Positions 1 to 10,435 of a DNA stretch of 64,000 nt are shown piece by piece. The position numbers and the translations under genes are program-made. Below the pieces are notes generated by a model. That model was not told where the DNA came from. It did not search any database and was given only the letters and a program-made list of their open reading frames with translations. The stretch is from Roseovarius sp. (lineage in GTDB: Bacteria; Pseudomonadota; Alphaproteobacteria; Rhodobacterales; Rhodobacteraceae). Positions within the stretch are counted from its first letter, which is position 1. Each line of letters starts with the position of its first letter. Location of the stretch: contig NZ_JAUCYU010000013.1 in NCBI RefSeq assembly GCF_030373445.1, positions 62,001 through 126,000 on the forward strand. Direction: 5' to 3'.

Positions 1-397
1 CGACGCCTTCTGGAAACTGGTCGACGAGATCCTCAACGCCGTCCTCTTCCTGATGATCGGGTTCGAGGTCTTCGCCGTGGCCTTCGAGGTCGATTTCCTG
101 CTCGCCGGCGTCCTCTCCATCGGTCTTGCGCTGCTGGGCCGGCTGGCCGCCGTGGCGGTGCCCGTGCTCATCCTGCGCCCCTTCCGCACCTTCTCCCCCG
201 GCGTCGTGCCGATCATGACATGGGGCGGGCTCAAAGGCGGCATCTCGGTCGCGCTGGCGCTCTCGCTGCCCGACAATGAATGGAAACCCCTGATCCTGAC
301 GGCCACCTATATCGTCGTGATCTTCTCGATCATCGTGCAGGGGCTGACCGTCAGCAAACTGGCCAACCGCGTCGGCCGCGAGCCCGACCTGGTCTGA
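1..397 (+). CDS. Cation:proton antiporter (CPA1-type), C-terminal part; gene starts before the window
   Basis: Open frame enters from the left edge; TM-rich translation with MTWGGLKGGISVALALSLP, typical of Na+/H+ antiporter C-terminal TM helices. Confidence 0.75.
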   Translation, partial: DAFWKLVDEILNAVLFLMIGFEVFAVAFEVDFLLAGVLSIGLALLGRLAAVAVPVLILRPFRTFSPGVVPIMTWGGLKGGISVALALSLPDNEWKPLILTATYIVVIFSIIVQGLTVSKLANRVGREPDLV

Positions 398-408
398 GGA
401 GGCCGCCC

Positions 409-1248
409 ATGACCGCCTATGTCGTCTACGACGTCTTCACCGACACCCGCTTCGGCGGCAATCAACTGGCCGTCTTTCCCGACGCCACCGACCTGCCCGA
501 GACCGACCTGCAGGCCATCGCGGCCGAGTTCAACTTTTCCGAGGTCACCCTCGTCTATCCGCCCGAAGACCCGGCCCACACCGCCCGCGTCCGCATCTTC
601 ACGCCCACGATGGAGATCCCCTTCGCCGGCCACCCGGTGATCGGCACCGCCATCGCGCTCTCCGATGCGGGCCACGGGCCGGAGATGATGCTGGAACTGG
701 GCGTCGGCCCCCTGTCCTGTAGGGTCGAAAACGGCACCGCCGCCTTCACCACCGAGGCGACGCTGGAGGTGCTGGCCACGCCCGACCCCGCCCTCGTCGC
801 CCGCGCCCTCGGCCTGCAACCCTCTGATATCGCCGCCGAAACCCATCCGCCCACCATGGCCACCCTCGGCCTGCCATTCACCATCACCCAGCTTGCCAGC
901 CGCGCCGCCCTCTCCGCCTGCCAGACCGATATCGCGGCTTTCCGCGAAGGCGCCAAAACCCATCCCGGCGGGCTCGATTTCGCGCAATTCGCGTATGTCC
1001 GCGAGGGCGACACCGTGCATGCCCGCATGTTCGCCCCGCTCGACAACATCCCCGAGGACCCGGCCACCGGCAGCGCCTGCGCCACCCTTGCGGCTCTCCT
1101 CGCCAAGGCCCTGGGAAAAGACCTCTCCCTTATCGTCCACCAGGGGGAGGATATGGGCCGACCCAGCCGCATCGCCCTGCAAACCGACCGCACCCGCGTC
1201 ACCGTGTCGGGCGCGGCCGTGAAAGTCATGGAAGGCCGCCTCCTCTGA
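409..1248 (+). CDS. PhzF family phenazine biosynthesis-like isomerase
   Basis: MTAYVVYDVFTDTRFGGNQLAVFPDA..., EFNFSEVTLVYPP, GHPVIGTA, DPATGSACATLAALL are PhzF family signatures; ATG at 409. Confidence 0.9.
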   Translation: MTAYVVYDVFTDTRFGGNQLAVFPDATDLPETDLQAIAAEFNFSEVTLVYPPEDPAHTARVRIFTPTMEIPFAGHPVIGTAIALSDAGHGPEMMLELGVGPLSCRVENGTAAFTTEATLEVLATPDPALVARALGLQPSDIAAETHPPTMATLGLPFTITQLASRAALSACQTDIAAFREGAKTHPGGLDFAQFAYVREGDTVHARMFAPLDNIPEDPATGSACATLAALLAKALGKDLSLIVHQGEDMGRPSRIALQTDRTRVTVSGAAVKVMEGRLL

Positions 1249-1323
1249 CCCGCCGATAAAATCTGGCCAACACGCCGCGAACCGGCTATCCAACGGGCCC
1301 ACGAGTCGCAAAAGATCGAGCCG

Positions 1324-1737
1324 ATGACCGAGACCATCACCGAGCGTTGCGAGGCCAAGGGCCTGCGGATGACCGGCCAGCGCCGCACAATTGCCGGCGT
1401 GCTGGAAGACTCCGACGATCACCCCGATGTGGAAGAGCTCTACGCCCGCGCCTCGGGCCGCGATCCGAACATCTCCATCGCCACGGTCTACCGGACCGTG
1501 AAGCTGTTCGAGGAAGCCGGTATTCTCGAAAAGGTCGAATTCGGCGACGGCCGCGCCCGCTATGAAGACGCCGAGCGCGACCACCACGACCACCTGATCG
1601 ACCTGCAATCCGGCGAGGTCATCGAGTTCGTCGATGCCGAGATCGAGGCGCTTCAGGAAAGGATCGCCAACAAGCTCGGTTACAAGCTCAAGGGCCACAA
1701 GCTCGAACTGTACGGCGTGCCGCTCAAGAAGTCCTGA
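1324..1737 (+). CDS. Fur family transcriptional regulator (Fur/Mur type)
   Basis: KGLRMTGQRRTIAGVLE..HPDVEELYARA..ISIATVYRTVKLFEEAGI..RDHHDHLIDLQSGEVIEF: Fur HTH and metal-site motif. Confidence 0.92.
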   Translation: MTETITERCEAKGLRMTGQRRTIAGVLEDSDDHPDVEELYARASGRDPNISIATVYRTVKLFEEAGILEKVEFGDGRARYEDAERDHHDHLIDLQSGEVIEFVDAEIEALQERIANKLGYKLKGHKLELYGVPLKKS

Positions 1738-1764
1738 GCCGTCTGGCCCTTCACATTCGCGCGC

Positions 1765-1791
1765 CGTAGGGTGGGTTCCAACCCACCGTCC
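1765..1791. repeat. Intergenic hairpin repeat family 2, copy 1 (CGTAGGGTGGGTTCCAACCCACCGTCC)
   Basis: GGTGGGTT-CC-AACCCACC perfect inverted repeat; related copies at 38769-38790 and 38817-38838. Confidence 0.75.
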
Positions 1792-1928
1792 AACCCCGAT
1801 CACATCCTCCGAACAACCCCTTCCGACGCGCCAACGCCCGGCCCTCACGCCCGGTGTTGCTGCTGACGCCAATGGTCACTATAGGCGGTTTCGTGCGGCA
1901 TCCCGCCGCAGCGAGGGAAAGGCACCCC

Positions 1929-2827
1929 ATGCAGAACGTCCACGGCATCCTGCTCGTGATCGCCGCCATGGCCGGCTTCACCATCGAGGACACGCTGATC
2001 AAGCGGATGTCGCAGGACATTCCCGTAGGCCAGATCCTGATAATCCTCGGGCTCGCCAGCACCGTGATCTTCGCCCTCGTCGCCCGCGCCCGGGGTCACG
2101 ATATCTTCGCCCGCGCGGCGTGGCGGCCCATGTTCCTCTGGCGTGCCCTGGCCGAGGCGACGGCCTCGATGGCCTTCGTCACGTCGCTCTCGCTGGTCGA
2201 TATCTCGGTCGTCGCGGCCGTCTTCCAGGCCACGCCGCTCGTCATCACCATGGGCGCCGCGCTCTTCCTCGGCGAAGACGTCGGCTGGCGGAGGTGGAGC
2301 GCCATCGGCCTTGGTTTCGTGGGCGTGCTGATGATCATCCGCCCCGGCGTCGCCGGATTCGAGCCGGCCGCGCTGATCGTCCTCATCTCGGTCTGCGCCA
2401 TCGCCGCGCGTGACCTGATCACACGCCGCATCGACGCCAACGTCTCCTCCTTCGTGATCTCCTTCCAGGGCTTTGGCGTCGCGATCCCCGCGGGCTTCCT
2501 GTTGCTGGCCCTCTCCGGCGACGGGCCGACGGCCATGTCCGCCGCCCACGGCGCCATGATGCTCGGGGCGGTCGTCGTCGGCGCGCTCTCCTATTACGGC
2601 ATCGTGCAGGCCATGCGCCTTGGCGAGGCCGCAGCCGTTACACCCTTCCGATACACTCGCCTGCTCTTCTCGCTCTTCGTCGGCGTCACCGTCTTCGGCG
2701 AACACCCCGACACCATGACATTGGCGGGCGCCGCCCTGATCATCTGCACCGGCCTCTATACCTTCCTGCGCGAACAGCGCCTCGCCCGCCGCCAGCGCCG
2801 GGACCTGGCGGGAAACCCCAACATGTA

Positions 2828-2828
<1 letters not shown>
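1929..2828 (+). CDS. EamA/DMT family transporter
   Basis: About 10 TM hydrophobic protein, MQNVHGILLVIAAMAGFTIEDTLIKRM..., two EamA-like halves. Confidence 0.85.
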
Positions 2829-4190
<1,362 letters not shown>

Positions 4191-4195
4191 GGCGC

Positions 4196-4939
4196 CTAGC
4201 CGCTCCGCCCTTCCCGCCGCGCCTTTTGCTGGCGCGGCGGCGTCAGCTTCATCTCCGGCAGTTTCAACCGCGCCTCCGGCCCGCTCCACGCATAGGCCAG
4301 CAGGCAGGGTTCCTGCTCTCCGGTGGTGATCCGGTGCTCGTCCCCCGCCCGGTTCAGGATCAGCGAGCCCGGCGCATAGACCGCCGCGTCGTTCTCCGAC
4401 CACGCCCCCGCGATCGAGACATAGCTTTCCTCGATCTCGTGATGGCTGTGCTGCGGATAGGTCGTGTTCGGCGCGAACAGCACGAACCCGATGATCAGCC
4501 GGCCGGTCCGCACCGGCCCGTTCGGCCCCATCACCTCGCAATAGGCGTATTTGCGCGCCAGCGCGGGCGAAACCTTCTCGTAGCCATATTCCCATGTCAG
4601 CTGGCCCGAGACCCGCGACAACGCCCTTGCCAGCCCCTGCATCGCCCCGCGTTCGCCGATATCGAGCGCCCGGCCCAGGTGCGCGGTGACGGGTTTCGCC
4701 TCCGGTGCCCGCACCGCCATTTCCGGGTTCGCCTCCAGCACCGCAGACACCGCCTCGCGCACCCGCTTGCGGTGGCTGCGGATCGACCGGCTCCCCCCGG
4801 CAGAGCCCTGCCGGTACAGCACTTCGAACTCGCGGATCAGGTAATACCAGTCCGGGCAATCCTTTAGCCGCGGCCCGGTGGTCGCACCCTCGCCCGGCGG
4901 TGTCCCTGCCTTCGGTTCATCCTGCTGATCGGTCGCCAT
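4196..4939 (-). CDS. dddL: DMSP lyase, DddL type (cupin-DLL superfamily)
   Basis: DWYYLIREFEVLYRQGSAGGSRSIRSHRKRVR..., cupin metal motif HSHHEIEESY (HxHxxxxExY) followed by GDEHRIT histidine; ATG at 4939. Confidence 0.8.
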   Translation of the reverse strand: MATDQQDEPKAGTPPGEGATTGPRLKDCPDWYYLIREFEVLYRQGSAGGSRSIRSHRKRVREAVSAVLEANPEMAVRAPEAKPVTAHLGRALDIGERGAMQGLARALSRVSGQLTWEYGYEKVSPALARKYAYCEVMGPNGPVRTGRLIIGFVLFAPNTTYPQHSHHEIEESYVSIAGAWSENDAAVYAPGSLILNRAGDEHRITTGEQEPCLLAYAWSGPEARLKLPEMKLTPPRQQKARREGRSG

Positions 4940-5099
4940 GCCTACGCCCTTCGTCCCCATGCCATTCCCAACTAAGCCCGCGGGACCAGGGTTGCAAAGG
5001 GGGCGACCGGCCTCGGAGCGCCCCGACAGCCCCCCCTGCACCGCCAATGCCCGCGGCTTGGGCGGATAACGCCCTTTCGCGCCGAAGGAAACGGCGAAA

Positions 5100-5432
5100 C
5101 TAACCTTTCAGGAACTTTCGCCGCGCCTCCTCGGCAATCGACTGGCGCATCGTCAGCTGCGCCAGTTCCGCCATCGCCACCTGTCGGGCCTCGGGGTCGG
5201 TGATGTCGTTCATTCGCGCCTTGTGCGCGGCGATCCGTTTCTTCAGCGTGATTTCCTCCGGAACGACCCCGGCCTCTGCCATCATCCGAAAGGCCGCGGC
5301 CTCCCCAGCATCGAGATACGCCTCGCCGCTGCGATCGGGCAGCGGTTCTCCCTCGCCATCCAGCCCCTGAAGACGGCCCTCGGCGCGCGCCTTGAGGATC
5401 TGCCGCTCGATGATTCGTGCAAGCCATGACAT
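5100..5432 (-). CDS. DUF1992 (DnaJ-family-like) domain protein
   Basis: MSWLARIIERQILKARAEGRLQGLDGEGEPLPDRSGE...RKRIAAHKARMN: DUF1992 pattern. Confidence 0.8.
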   Translation of the reverse strand: MSWLARIIERQILKARAEGRLQGLDGEGEPLPDRSGEAYLDAGEAAAFRMMAEAGVVPEEITLKKRIAAHKARMNDITDPEARQVAMAELAQLTMRQSIAEEARRKFLKG

Positions 5433-5560
5433 GCCATCATTTTACCGCGGAACGGTCTGCCACTGAAGCACGCGGCGGCGTTGTATTCCGGCAATGGCCT
5501 CTCGGCACGGTATCCCGCTTTCCCCTTTCCCACCTCCGCCGCAGCCGATACCCTGCGCCC

Positions 5561-5986
5561 ATGACAGCAGACGACATCATCCGCCAGCTCGACCTTCAGC
5601 CCCACCCCGAAGGCGGCCACTACCGCGAGACATGGGTGGCCGACAACGACGGCCGCGCCACCGGCACCTGCATCTATTTCCTGCTCAAGGGCGGCGAGGT
5701 GAACCGCTGGCACCGGGTCGACGCCACCGAGATCTGGCATTTCTACGCGGGCGACCCGCTCCTCCTGCGGCTTTCCGCCACCGATTCCGGACCGGCCGAA
5801 CGCCACCTGCTCGGCCCCGACCTCACCGCCGCGCAACGGCCGCAGGTGATCATCCCGCCCCATCACTGGCAGCGCGCCGAATGCACCGGGGCCTACACGC
5901 TGGTCGGCTGCACCGTGTCACCGGGCTTCCGGTTCGAGGGATTTACCCTTGCAGACGACGGGTTCGACATTCCCGACACCGCCTGA
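5561..5986 (+). CDS. Cupin domain protein (DUF985)
   Basis: MTADDIIRQLDLQPHPEGGHYRETW...IYFLLKGGEVNRWHRVDATEIWHFYAGDPL: DUF985 hallmark. Confidence 0.88.
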   Translation: MTADDIIRQLDLQPHPEGGHYRETWVADNDGRATGTCIYFLLKGGEVNRWHRVDATEIWHFYAGDPLLLRLSATDSGPAERHLLGPDLTAAQRPQVIIPPHHWQRAECTGAYTLVGCTVSPGFRFEGFTLADDGFDIPDTA

Positions 5987-6460
5987 CGCCGCGTGTGCAA
6001 AAGTTTTTTTCGCAACCCGATCAATGCCTTGACGGATATTCGTTAAAAACATCAGAAAAAGTAGACGCTGGCTGAAACTTTTCCAGACCACGCACGTGGT
6101 TTTTCACTGAACTCAGCCAGACGGCGTGGATGCCGTGGGGTCTTTTCCCGACTCCCGTACACCCACGGTGCTGCATCACGGCGTTGCCCGCAGCATTTCC
6201 CCACCGCGCCCAAGGCCGAGTTTGTCGGGGCCCGCCCTTTGCCCCGACAGACAGGACCGGCGCTGCGTATGAGTGTGAGCGTTTTCTTCGCCTTCGGGCA
6301 AGATCGGCGTCGGTTCTGGTCCGGGGTGCCAGCGTGCATCCCGGACACACGCCGCCGGATCGCGGTTACGAGTTGTGCTATTGATCCCGGTTACGAGGTG
6401 ATACGAGCAGTCCAGTCGCGGCACCGGCCCGGAAAGCGGAAACGCTCTCCGGGCCTCTTT
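5987..6460 (+). ncRNA. Candidate structured non-coding RNA / hairpin-rich intergenic region (unassigned family)
   Basis: Nested perfect inverted repeats at 6068-6120, 6125-6180, 6223-6249 and 6306-6353, ending in a GAAA-tetraloop terminator at 6426-6460; no convincing ORF. Confidence 0.4.
6426..6460 (+). terminator. Rho-independent terminator (GGCCCGGAAAGCG-GAAA-CGCTCTCCGGGCC-TCTTT)
   Basis: 8-bp perfect GGCCCGGA/TCCGGGCC stem plus inner AGCG/CGCT stem with GNRA loop; directly downstream of the pgi stop codon, possibly bidirectional. Confidence 0.75.
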
Positions 6461-8052
6461 CATTCCACCGCGCCGCGCACGAAATCCACGAGCTGCCGGG
6501 TCGAGCCATCCTTGTCGGCCCCGTCACGCTCGCCCGACAGGATCGGCGCCATTTCCTTGGCCAGCACCTTGCCCAGCTCCACGCCCCACTGGTCATAGGA
6601 GTTGATCCCCAGGATCACCCCCTCGACGAACACCCGGTGCTCGTAAAGCGCCACGATCTGGCCCAGCCGGCGCGGCGTCAGCCGGTCATAGATCAGCGTG
6701 GTCGACGGCCGGTTGCCCGGGAACACCCGGTGCGCCGCCTGCCGCTCCAGCTCCTCGCCCTGGAACCCGGCCTCCTCCATCAGCGCGCGCGCCGCCTCGA
6801 GCGACCGTCCCCGCATCAGCGCCTCCGACTGCGCAAGGCAATTGGCCACCAGCAGGTGGTGATGATGCGCCAGCTCCGGCTCGTGGCCCTTCGCCGCCAC
6901 CATGAACTCGCAAGGAACAACCTGCGTGCCCTGGTGAATGAGCTGGTAGAACGCATGCTGCCCGTTCGTGCCCGGCTCGCCCCAGACGACCGGGCCGCTC
7001 TGCACCTCCAGCGCGTCGCCCTCCATCGTCACCCGCTTGCCGTTGCTCTCCATCTCGAGCTGCTGGAAATACGCCGGCAGCCGCGACAGCCGCTGGTCAT
7101 AGGGCAGCACCGCGCGCGTCGGGAACCCGCAGGCATGGCTGTGCCACAACCCCGTCAGCGCCAGCATGACGGGCATGTTCTCCTCTGCCGGGGCTTCCCG
7201 GAAATGCCCGTCCATCGCCTCTCCGCCCCGAAGGAAGGCGCGGAAACCTTGCGATCCGATGGCCAGCATCAGCGGCAGCCCGATGGGCCCCCACATGGAA
7301 TAGCGCCCGCCGACCCAATCCTCGAAGCCGAAAACCCGCTCGGGCGCGATGCCGAAGGCGGCGGTCTTGTCCTCGGCGGTCGAGACGGCGGCGAACTGCG
7401 CGGCGGGGTCGTCGACCGCCTTCGCCATCCATGCCCGCGCGGTTTCGGCATTGGTCATCGTCTCGATCGTGGTGAACGTCTTCGACGCCACGATCACCAG
7501 CGTCGTCCTCGGGTCGAGCCCGGCCAGGCAATCGGCGATATCCGCCCCGTCCACGTTCGACACGAAATGACAGCGCGGCCCGTCGTGATAGGGCGACAGC
7601 GCCCGCGTCGCCATCTCCGGGCCAAGGTGAGAGCCGCCGATCCCGATATTGACCACGTCGGTGATCGGTCCGCCCGCGCCCCGGAACCCGCCGCCGCGCA
7701 CCTCTTCGGCGAACACCTCCATCCGCGCCAGCGTGTCCAGCACGTCCGGCATCACGTCGCGGCCGTCCACCTCGACCGGCCCGCCGCCCAGGTTGCGCAG
7801 CGCCGTGTGCAGGACGGCCCGCCCCTCGGTCTCGTTGATCGCCTCGCCCGCGAACATCGCGTCGCGCCGGTCCTCGACATGGTGCGAGCGCAGGATCGAC
7901 AGCAACAGCGCCCGCGCCTCGCGGCTCATCGCGGTCTTGGAATAGTCGAACAGCATCCCGTCGAACCGCACCGAGAAATCCGCCGCCCGGCCCTCCTCGG
8001 ACAAAAGCTCGGATATCCGCGCGCCTGTATCGGCTTTCAGGGCCTCCCACAT
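6460..8052 (-). CDS. pgi: Glucose-6-phosphate isomerase
   Basis: Full [64 protein letters not shown]. Confidence 0.97.
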   Translation of the reverse strand: MWEALKADTGARISELLSEEGRAADFSVRFDGMLFDYSKTAMSREARALLLSILRSHHVEDRRDAMFAGEAINETEGRAVLHTALRNLGGGPVEVDGRDVMPDVLDTLARMEVFAEEVRGGGFRGAGGPITDVVNIGIGGSHLGPEMATRALSPYHDGPRCHFVSNVDGADIADCLAGLDPRTTLVIVASKTFTTIETMTNAETARAWMAKAVDDPAAQFAAVSTAEDKTAAFGIAPERVFGFEDWVGGRYSMWGPIGLPLMLAIGSQGFRAFLRGGEAMDGHFREAPAEENMPVMLALTGLWHSHACGFPTRAVLPYDQRLSRLPAYFQQLEMESNGKRVTMEGDALEVQSGPVVWGEPGTNGQHAFYQLIHQGTQVVPCEFMVAAKGHEPELAHHHHLLVANCLAQSEALMRGRSLEAARALMEEAGFQGEELERQAAHRVFPGNRPSTTLIYDRLTPRRLGQIVALYEHRVFVEGVILGINSYDQWGVELGKVLAKEMAPILSGERDGADKDGSTRQLVDFVRGAVE

Positions 8053-8084
8053 GCCATCAACTCCTGCCTGTACATTTCACCGTT

Positions 8085-8150
8085 CCAGAAATACTCCGGG
8101 GGAGATGTTGAAATCCCACGGGATTTCAACGTCGGGGGCAGCGCCCCCCC
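8085..8150 (+). repeat. Intergenic REP-like repeat family 1, copy A
   Basis: CCAGAAATACTCCGGGGGAGATGTTGAAATCCCACGGGATTTCAACGTCGGGGGCAGCGCCCCC; two consecutive hairpins (GTTGAAATCC/GGATTTCAAC and GGGGGC/GCCCCC). Confidence 0.75.
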
Positions 8151-8157
8151 GCCGCGC

Positions 8158-8829
8158 TCACGGCGCCCAGTGCACCGTCGCCTCTTCCAGCACCGCCGCC
8201 ACCGGCGCCTTCGCCCATTCCAGCGATCTTGCCCGGTCGAGCGCCGCCTTCTTCGCCTGTCCGGTGATCACCACGTGCAGCGCCAGCGCGTCGCGCAGCA
8301 CCCGCGCGGAAAGCGTCACCCGCGGCTCCGGCACGTCCGGCGCCCGCATCGGCACCAGCACCGGCGCGTAACGGTCCAGCGCCTTTTCAAGGTTGTCCGC
8401 CCCGGGAAACAACGACGCGGTGTGCATGTCGGTCCCCATGCCCAGCAGGCACACGTTGATCGGCAGCGCCGGGCTGATCCCGTCCTCCAGCTCCTCCAGT
8501 ACCGGCTCCGGCGTCTCGGATTTCCGGTAGAGCGGAATGAAATTCGCCTTCGCCGCCCGCCCCGTCAGCAGGCGTTCGCGAATGAGCCGGCTGTTCGAGC
8601 GCACATGCACCTCCGGCAGCCAGCGCTCGTCGCTGGGCAGCACGTCGACCCGGGCCCAGTCGAGATCGGCATCGCAGAGACTGTCGAAAACCGGCCCCGG
8701 CGTGGTCCCGCCCGGCACCACGAACAGCACCCGGTCCTTGTGCTCCAGCGCCGCGGTCAGCTCTCCGGCCATGTTGTTGGCCAGGTGCACGGCCATCAGC
8801 TCGTCATCGGGGTAGTCCACGAAATTCAT
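8158..8829 (-). CDS. pgl: 6-phosphogluconolactonase
   Basis: VVPGGTTPGPVFDSLC, VLPSDERWLPEVHVRSNSRLIRERLL, CLLGMGTDMHTASLFPGA. Confidence 0.95.
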   Translation of the reverse strand: MNFVDYPDDELMAVHLANNMAGELTAALEHKDRVLFVVPGGTTPGPVFDSLCDADLDWARVDVLPSDERWLPEVHVRSNSRLIRERLLTGRAAKANFIPLYRKSETPEPVLEELEDGISPALPINVCLLGMGTDMHTASLFPGADNLEKALDRYAPVLVPMRAPDVPEPRVTLSARVLRDALALHVVITGQAKKAALDRARSLEWAKAPVAAVLEEATVHWAP

Positions 8830-10280
8830 GCCTTGATCTCCCGCCAGCGGCGCCCGTCCCGGTGCATCAACATCAGCGCGTCATCGGGCCCGGAACTTCC
8901 GGTGGAATAGGGCAGCGGATCCTCGCCGCGCTCCTCCCATCCGGCGATGATGCCGTCGGTCCAGGCCCAGGCCGCCTCGACCTCGTCGCCGCGCATGAAC
9001 AGGGTTTGGTTGCCGCGGATCACGTCCATGATCAGCCGCTCGTAGGCGTCCGGGAAATCCGCCTCCTCCGGGCCCAGCGCCTCGGCGAAGGTCATGTCGA
9101 GCGGCACGTCGACCAGCCGCATGCCCCCCGGCCCCGGCTCCTTGATGGTCACGCCCAGCTCGATCCCCTCGTTAGGCTGCAGCTTGATGGTCAGGATGTT
9201 GCGGTGCCGCCCGGCCTCGTCGCCGAAGATCGAATGCGGCGCATCCTTGAAAACCACGGCGATCTCGCTCGCCCGCTCCTTCAGCCGCTTGCCCGTGCGC
9301 AGGTAGAAGGGCGTGCCGGCCCAGCGCCAGTTGCTCACCCGGGCGCGCAGCGCCACGAAGCTCTCGGTGGTGCTGTCGCGGTTTCCGACCTGGTTGCGAT
9401 AGCTCGGCCGCCCGTCCGCGCCGTCATACTGCCCGCGCACCACGTCCTGCGGCGGCACCGGGTCGAGCGCCCGGATCACCTTCAGCTTCTCGTCGCGCAC
9501 CGCGTCGGGGTTGAACTTCGCCGGTGGCTCCATCGCGATCAGGCACAGTAGCTGCATCAGGTGGTTCTGCAGCATGTCCCGCATGGCGCCCGAGCGGTCG
9601 TAATAGTCGCCCCGCCCGCCGACGCCCACCTCCTCGGCCACGGTGATCTGGATGTGGTCCACGTACTGGCTGTTCCACAGCGGCTCGAACAGCATGTTGC
9701 CGAACCGGATCGCCATCAGGTTCTGCACCGTCTCCTTGCCCAGGTAATGGTCGATCCGGTAGATCTGGCTTTCGTCGAAATGCTCCGCCAGCACGCGGTT
9801 GAGGTCCTTTGCCGTGGCAAGGTCGCGCCCGAACGGCTTTTCCACAACGATCCGCGTCTGCCCGTCGGCCAGCCCGTGCTGGTGCAGCCGCTCGGCCAGC
9901 GGGCCGAAAAGCCGCGGCGCGACCGAGAAATAGAACGCCCTGATCCGGTCCGACCGGATGATCCCGGCAAGCTCCTCCCAGCCGTCGTCGCCCATGGCAT
10001 CGACCACCACGTAATGCAGCATCTGCAGGAACGCCTCGAGGTTGCCGCGGTTCGCGCCCGCCCCCTCGTCCGAGGCCACGATCGCGTCCGAGGCGAACTG
10101 CCGATAGCCCTCGGTATCCATCTCGCCACGGGCGGCACCGATGATGCGCACGTCGCCCTCGATCTGGCCCGCACAGTAACGCCGGAAGAGCCCCGGCAGG
10201 ATCTTCCGCCGCGCGAGATCCCCCGTGCCGCCGAAAATCACCAGGTCGAAGGGATCCACCGGAATGACTCGCGAAACCAT
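8826..10280 (-). CDS. zwf: Glucose-6-phosphate 1-dehydrogenase
   Basis: VIFGGTGDLARRKILPGLF, RIDHYLGKETVQNLMAIRFGN, full length; 4-nt overlap with pgl. Confidence 0.97.
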   Translation of the reverse strand: MVSRVIPVDPFDLVIFGGTGDLARRKILPGLFRRYCAGQIEGDVRIIGAARGEMDTEGYRQFASDAIVASDEGAGANRGNLEAFLQMLHYVVVDAMGDDGWEELAGIIRSDRIRAFYFSVAPRLFGPLAERLHQHGLADGQTRIVVEKPFGRDLATAKDLNRVLAEHFDESQIYRIDHYLGKETVQNLMAIRFGNMLFEPLWNSQYVDHIQITVAEEVGVGGRGDYYDRSGAMRDMLQNHLMQLLCLIAMEPPAKFNPDAVRDEKLKVIRALDPVPPQDVVRGQYDGADGRPSYRNQVGNRDSTTESFVALRARVSNWRWAGTPFYLRTGKRLKERASEIAVVFKDAPHSIFGDEAGRHRNILTIKLQPNEGIELGVTIKEPGPGGMRLVDVPLDMTFAEALGPEEADFPDAYERLIMDVIRGNQTLFMRGDEVEAAWAWTDGIIAGWEERGEDPLPYSTGSSGPDDALMLMHRDGRRWREIKA

Positions 10281-10435
10281 CAGACCTCTCCTGTCCCGCC
10301 GCAGTACCGATTTGCCGCGCGGCGTTCACCGGGACTTTATGCCCGTATCACAAAGCCGTCACCAGCCCGGTCATGACTTTTCACGACAAAAAGGACAGGT
10401 TACGCCGGAAATGCAAACCAAAATCAGGTGAAGTG

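Noticed and set aside
307-1872. 521-aa minus-strand ORF opposite phzF and the Fur-family gene
   Set aside because: Low-complexity G/R/H-rich translation; shadow ORF of well-supported plus-strand genes in a high-GC genome.
6300-6365. Possible SRP RNA or RNase P RNA because of GTGTCCGGGATGCACGCTGGCA-like strings
   Set aside because: Diagnostic cores (GGTCAGGTCCGGAAGGAAGCAGCC; GAGGAAAGTCCGGGCTCC) are absent on both strands.
6021-6384. Short ORFs in several frames (e.g. MSGMHAGTPDQNRRRSCPKAKK...) in the 5987-6460 gap
   Set aside because: Mutually overlapping, no SD, coincide with perfect hairpins; better explained as RNA structure.
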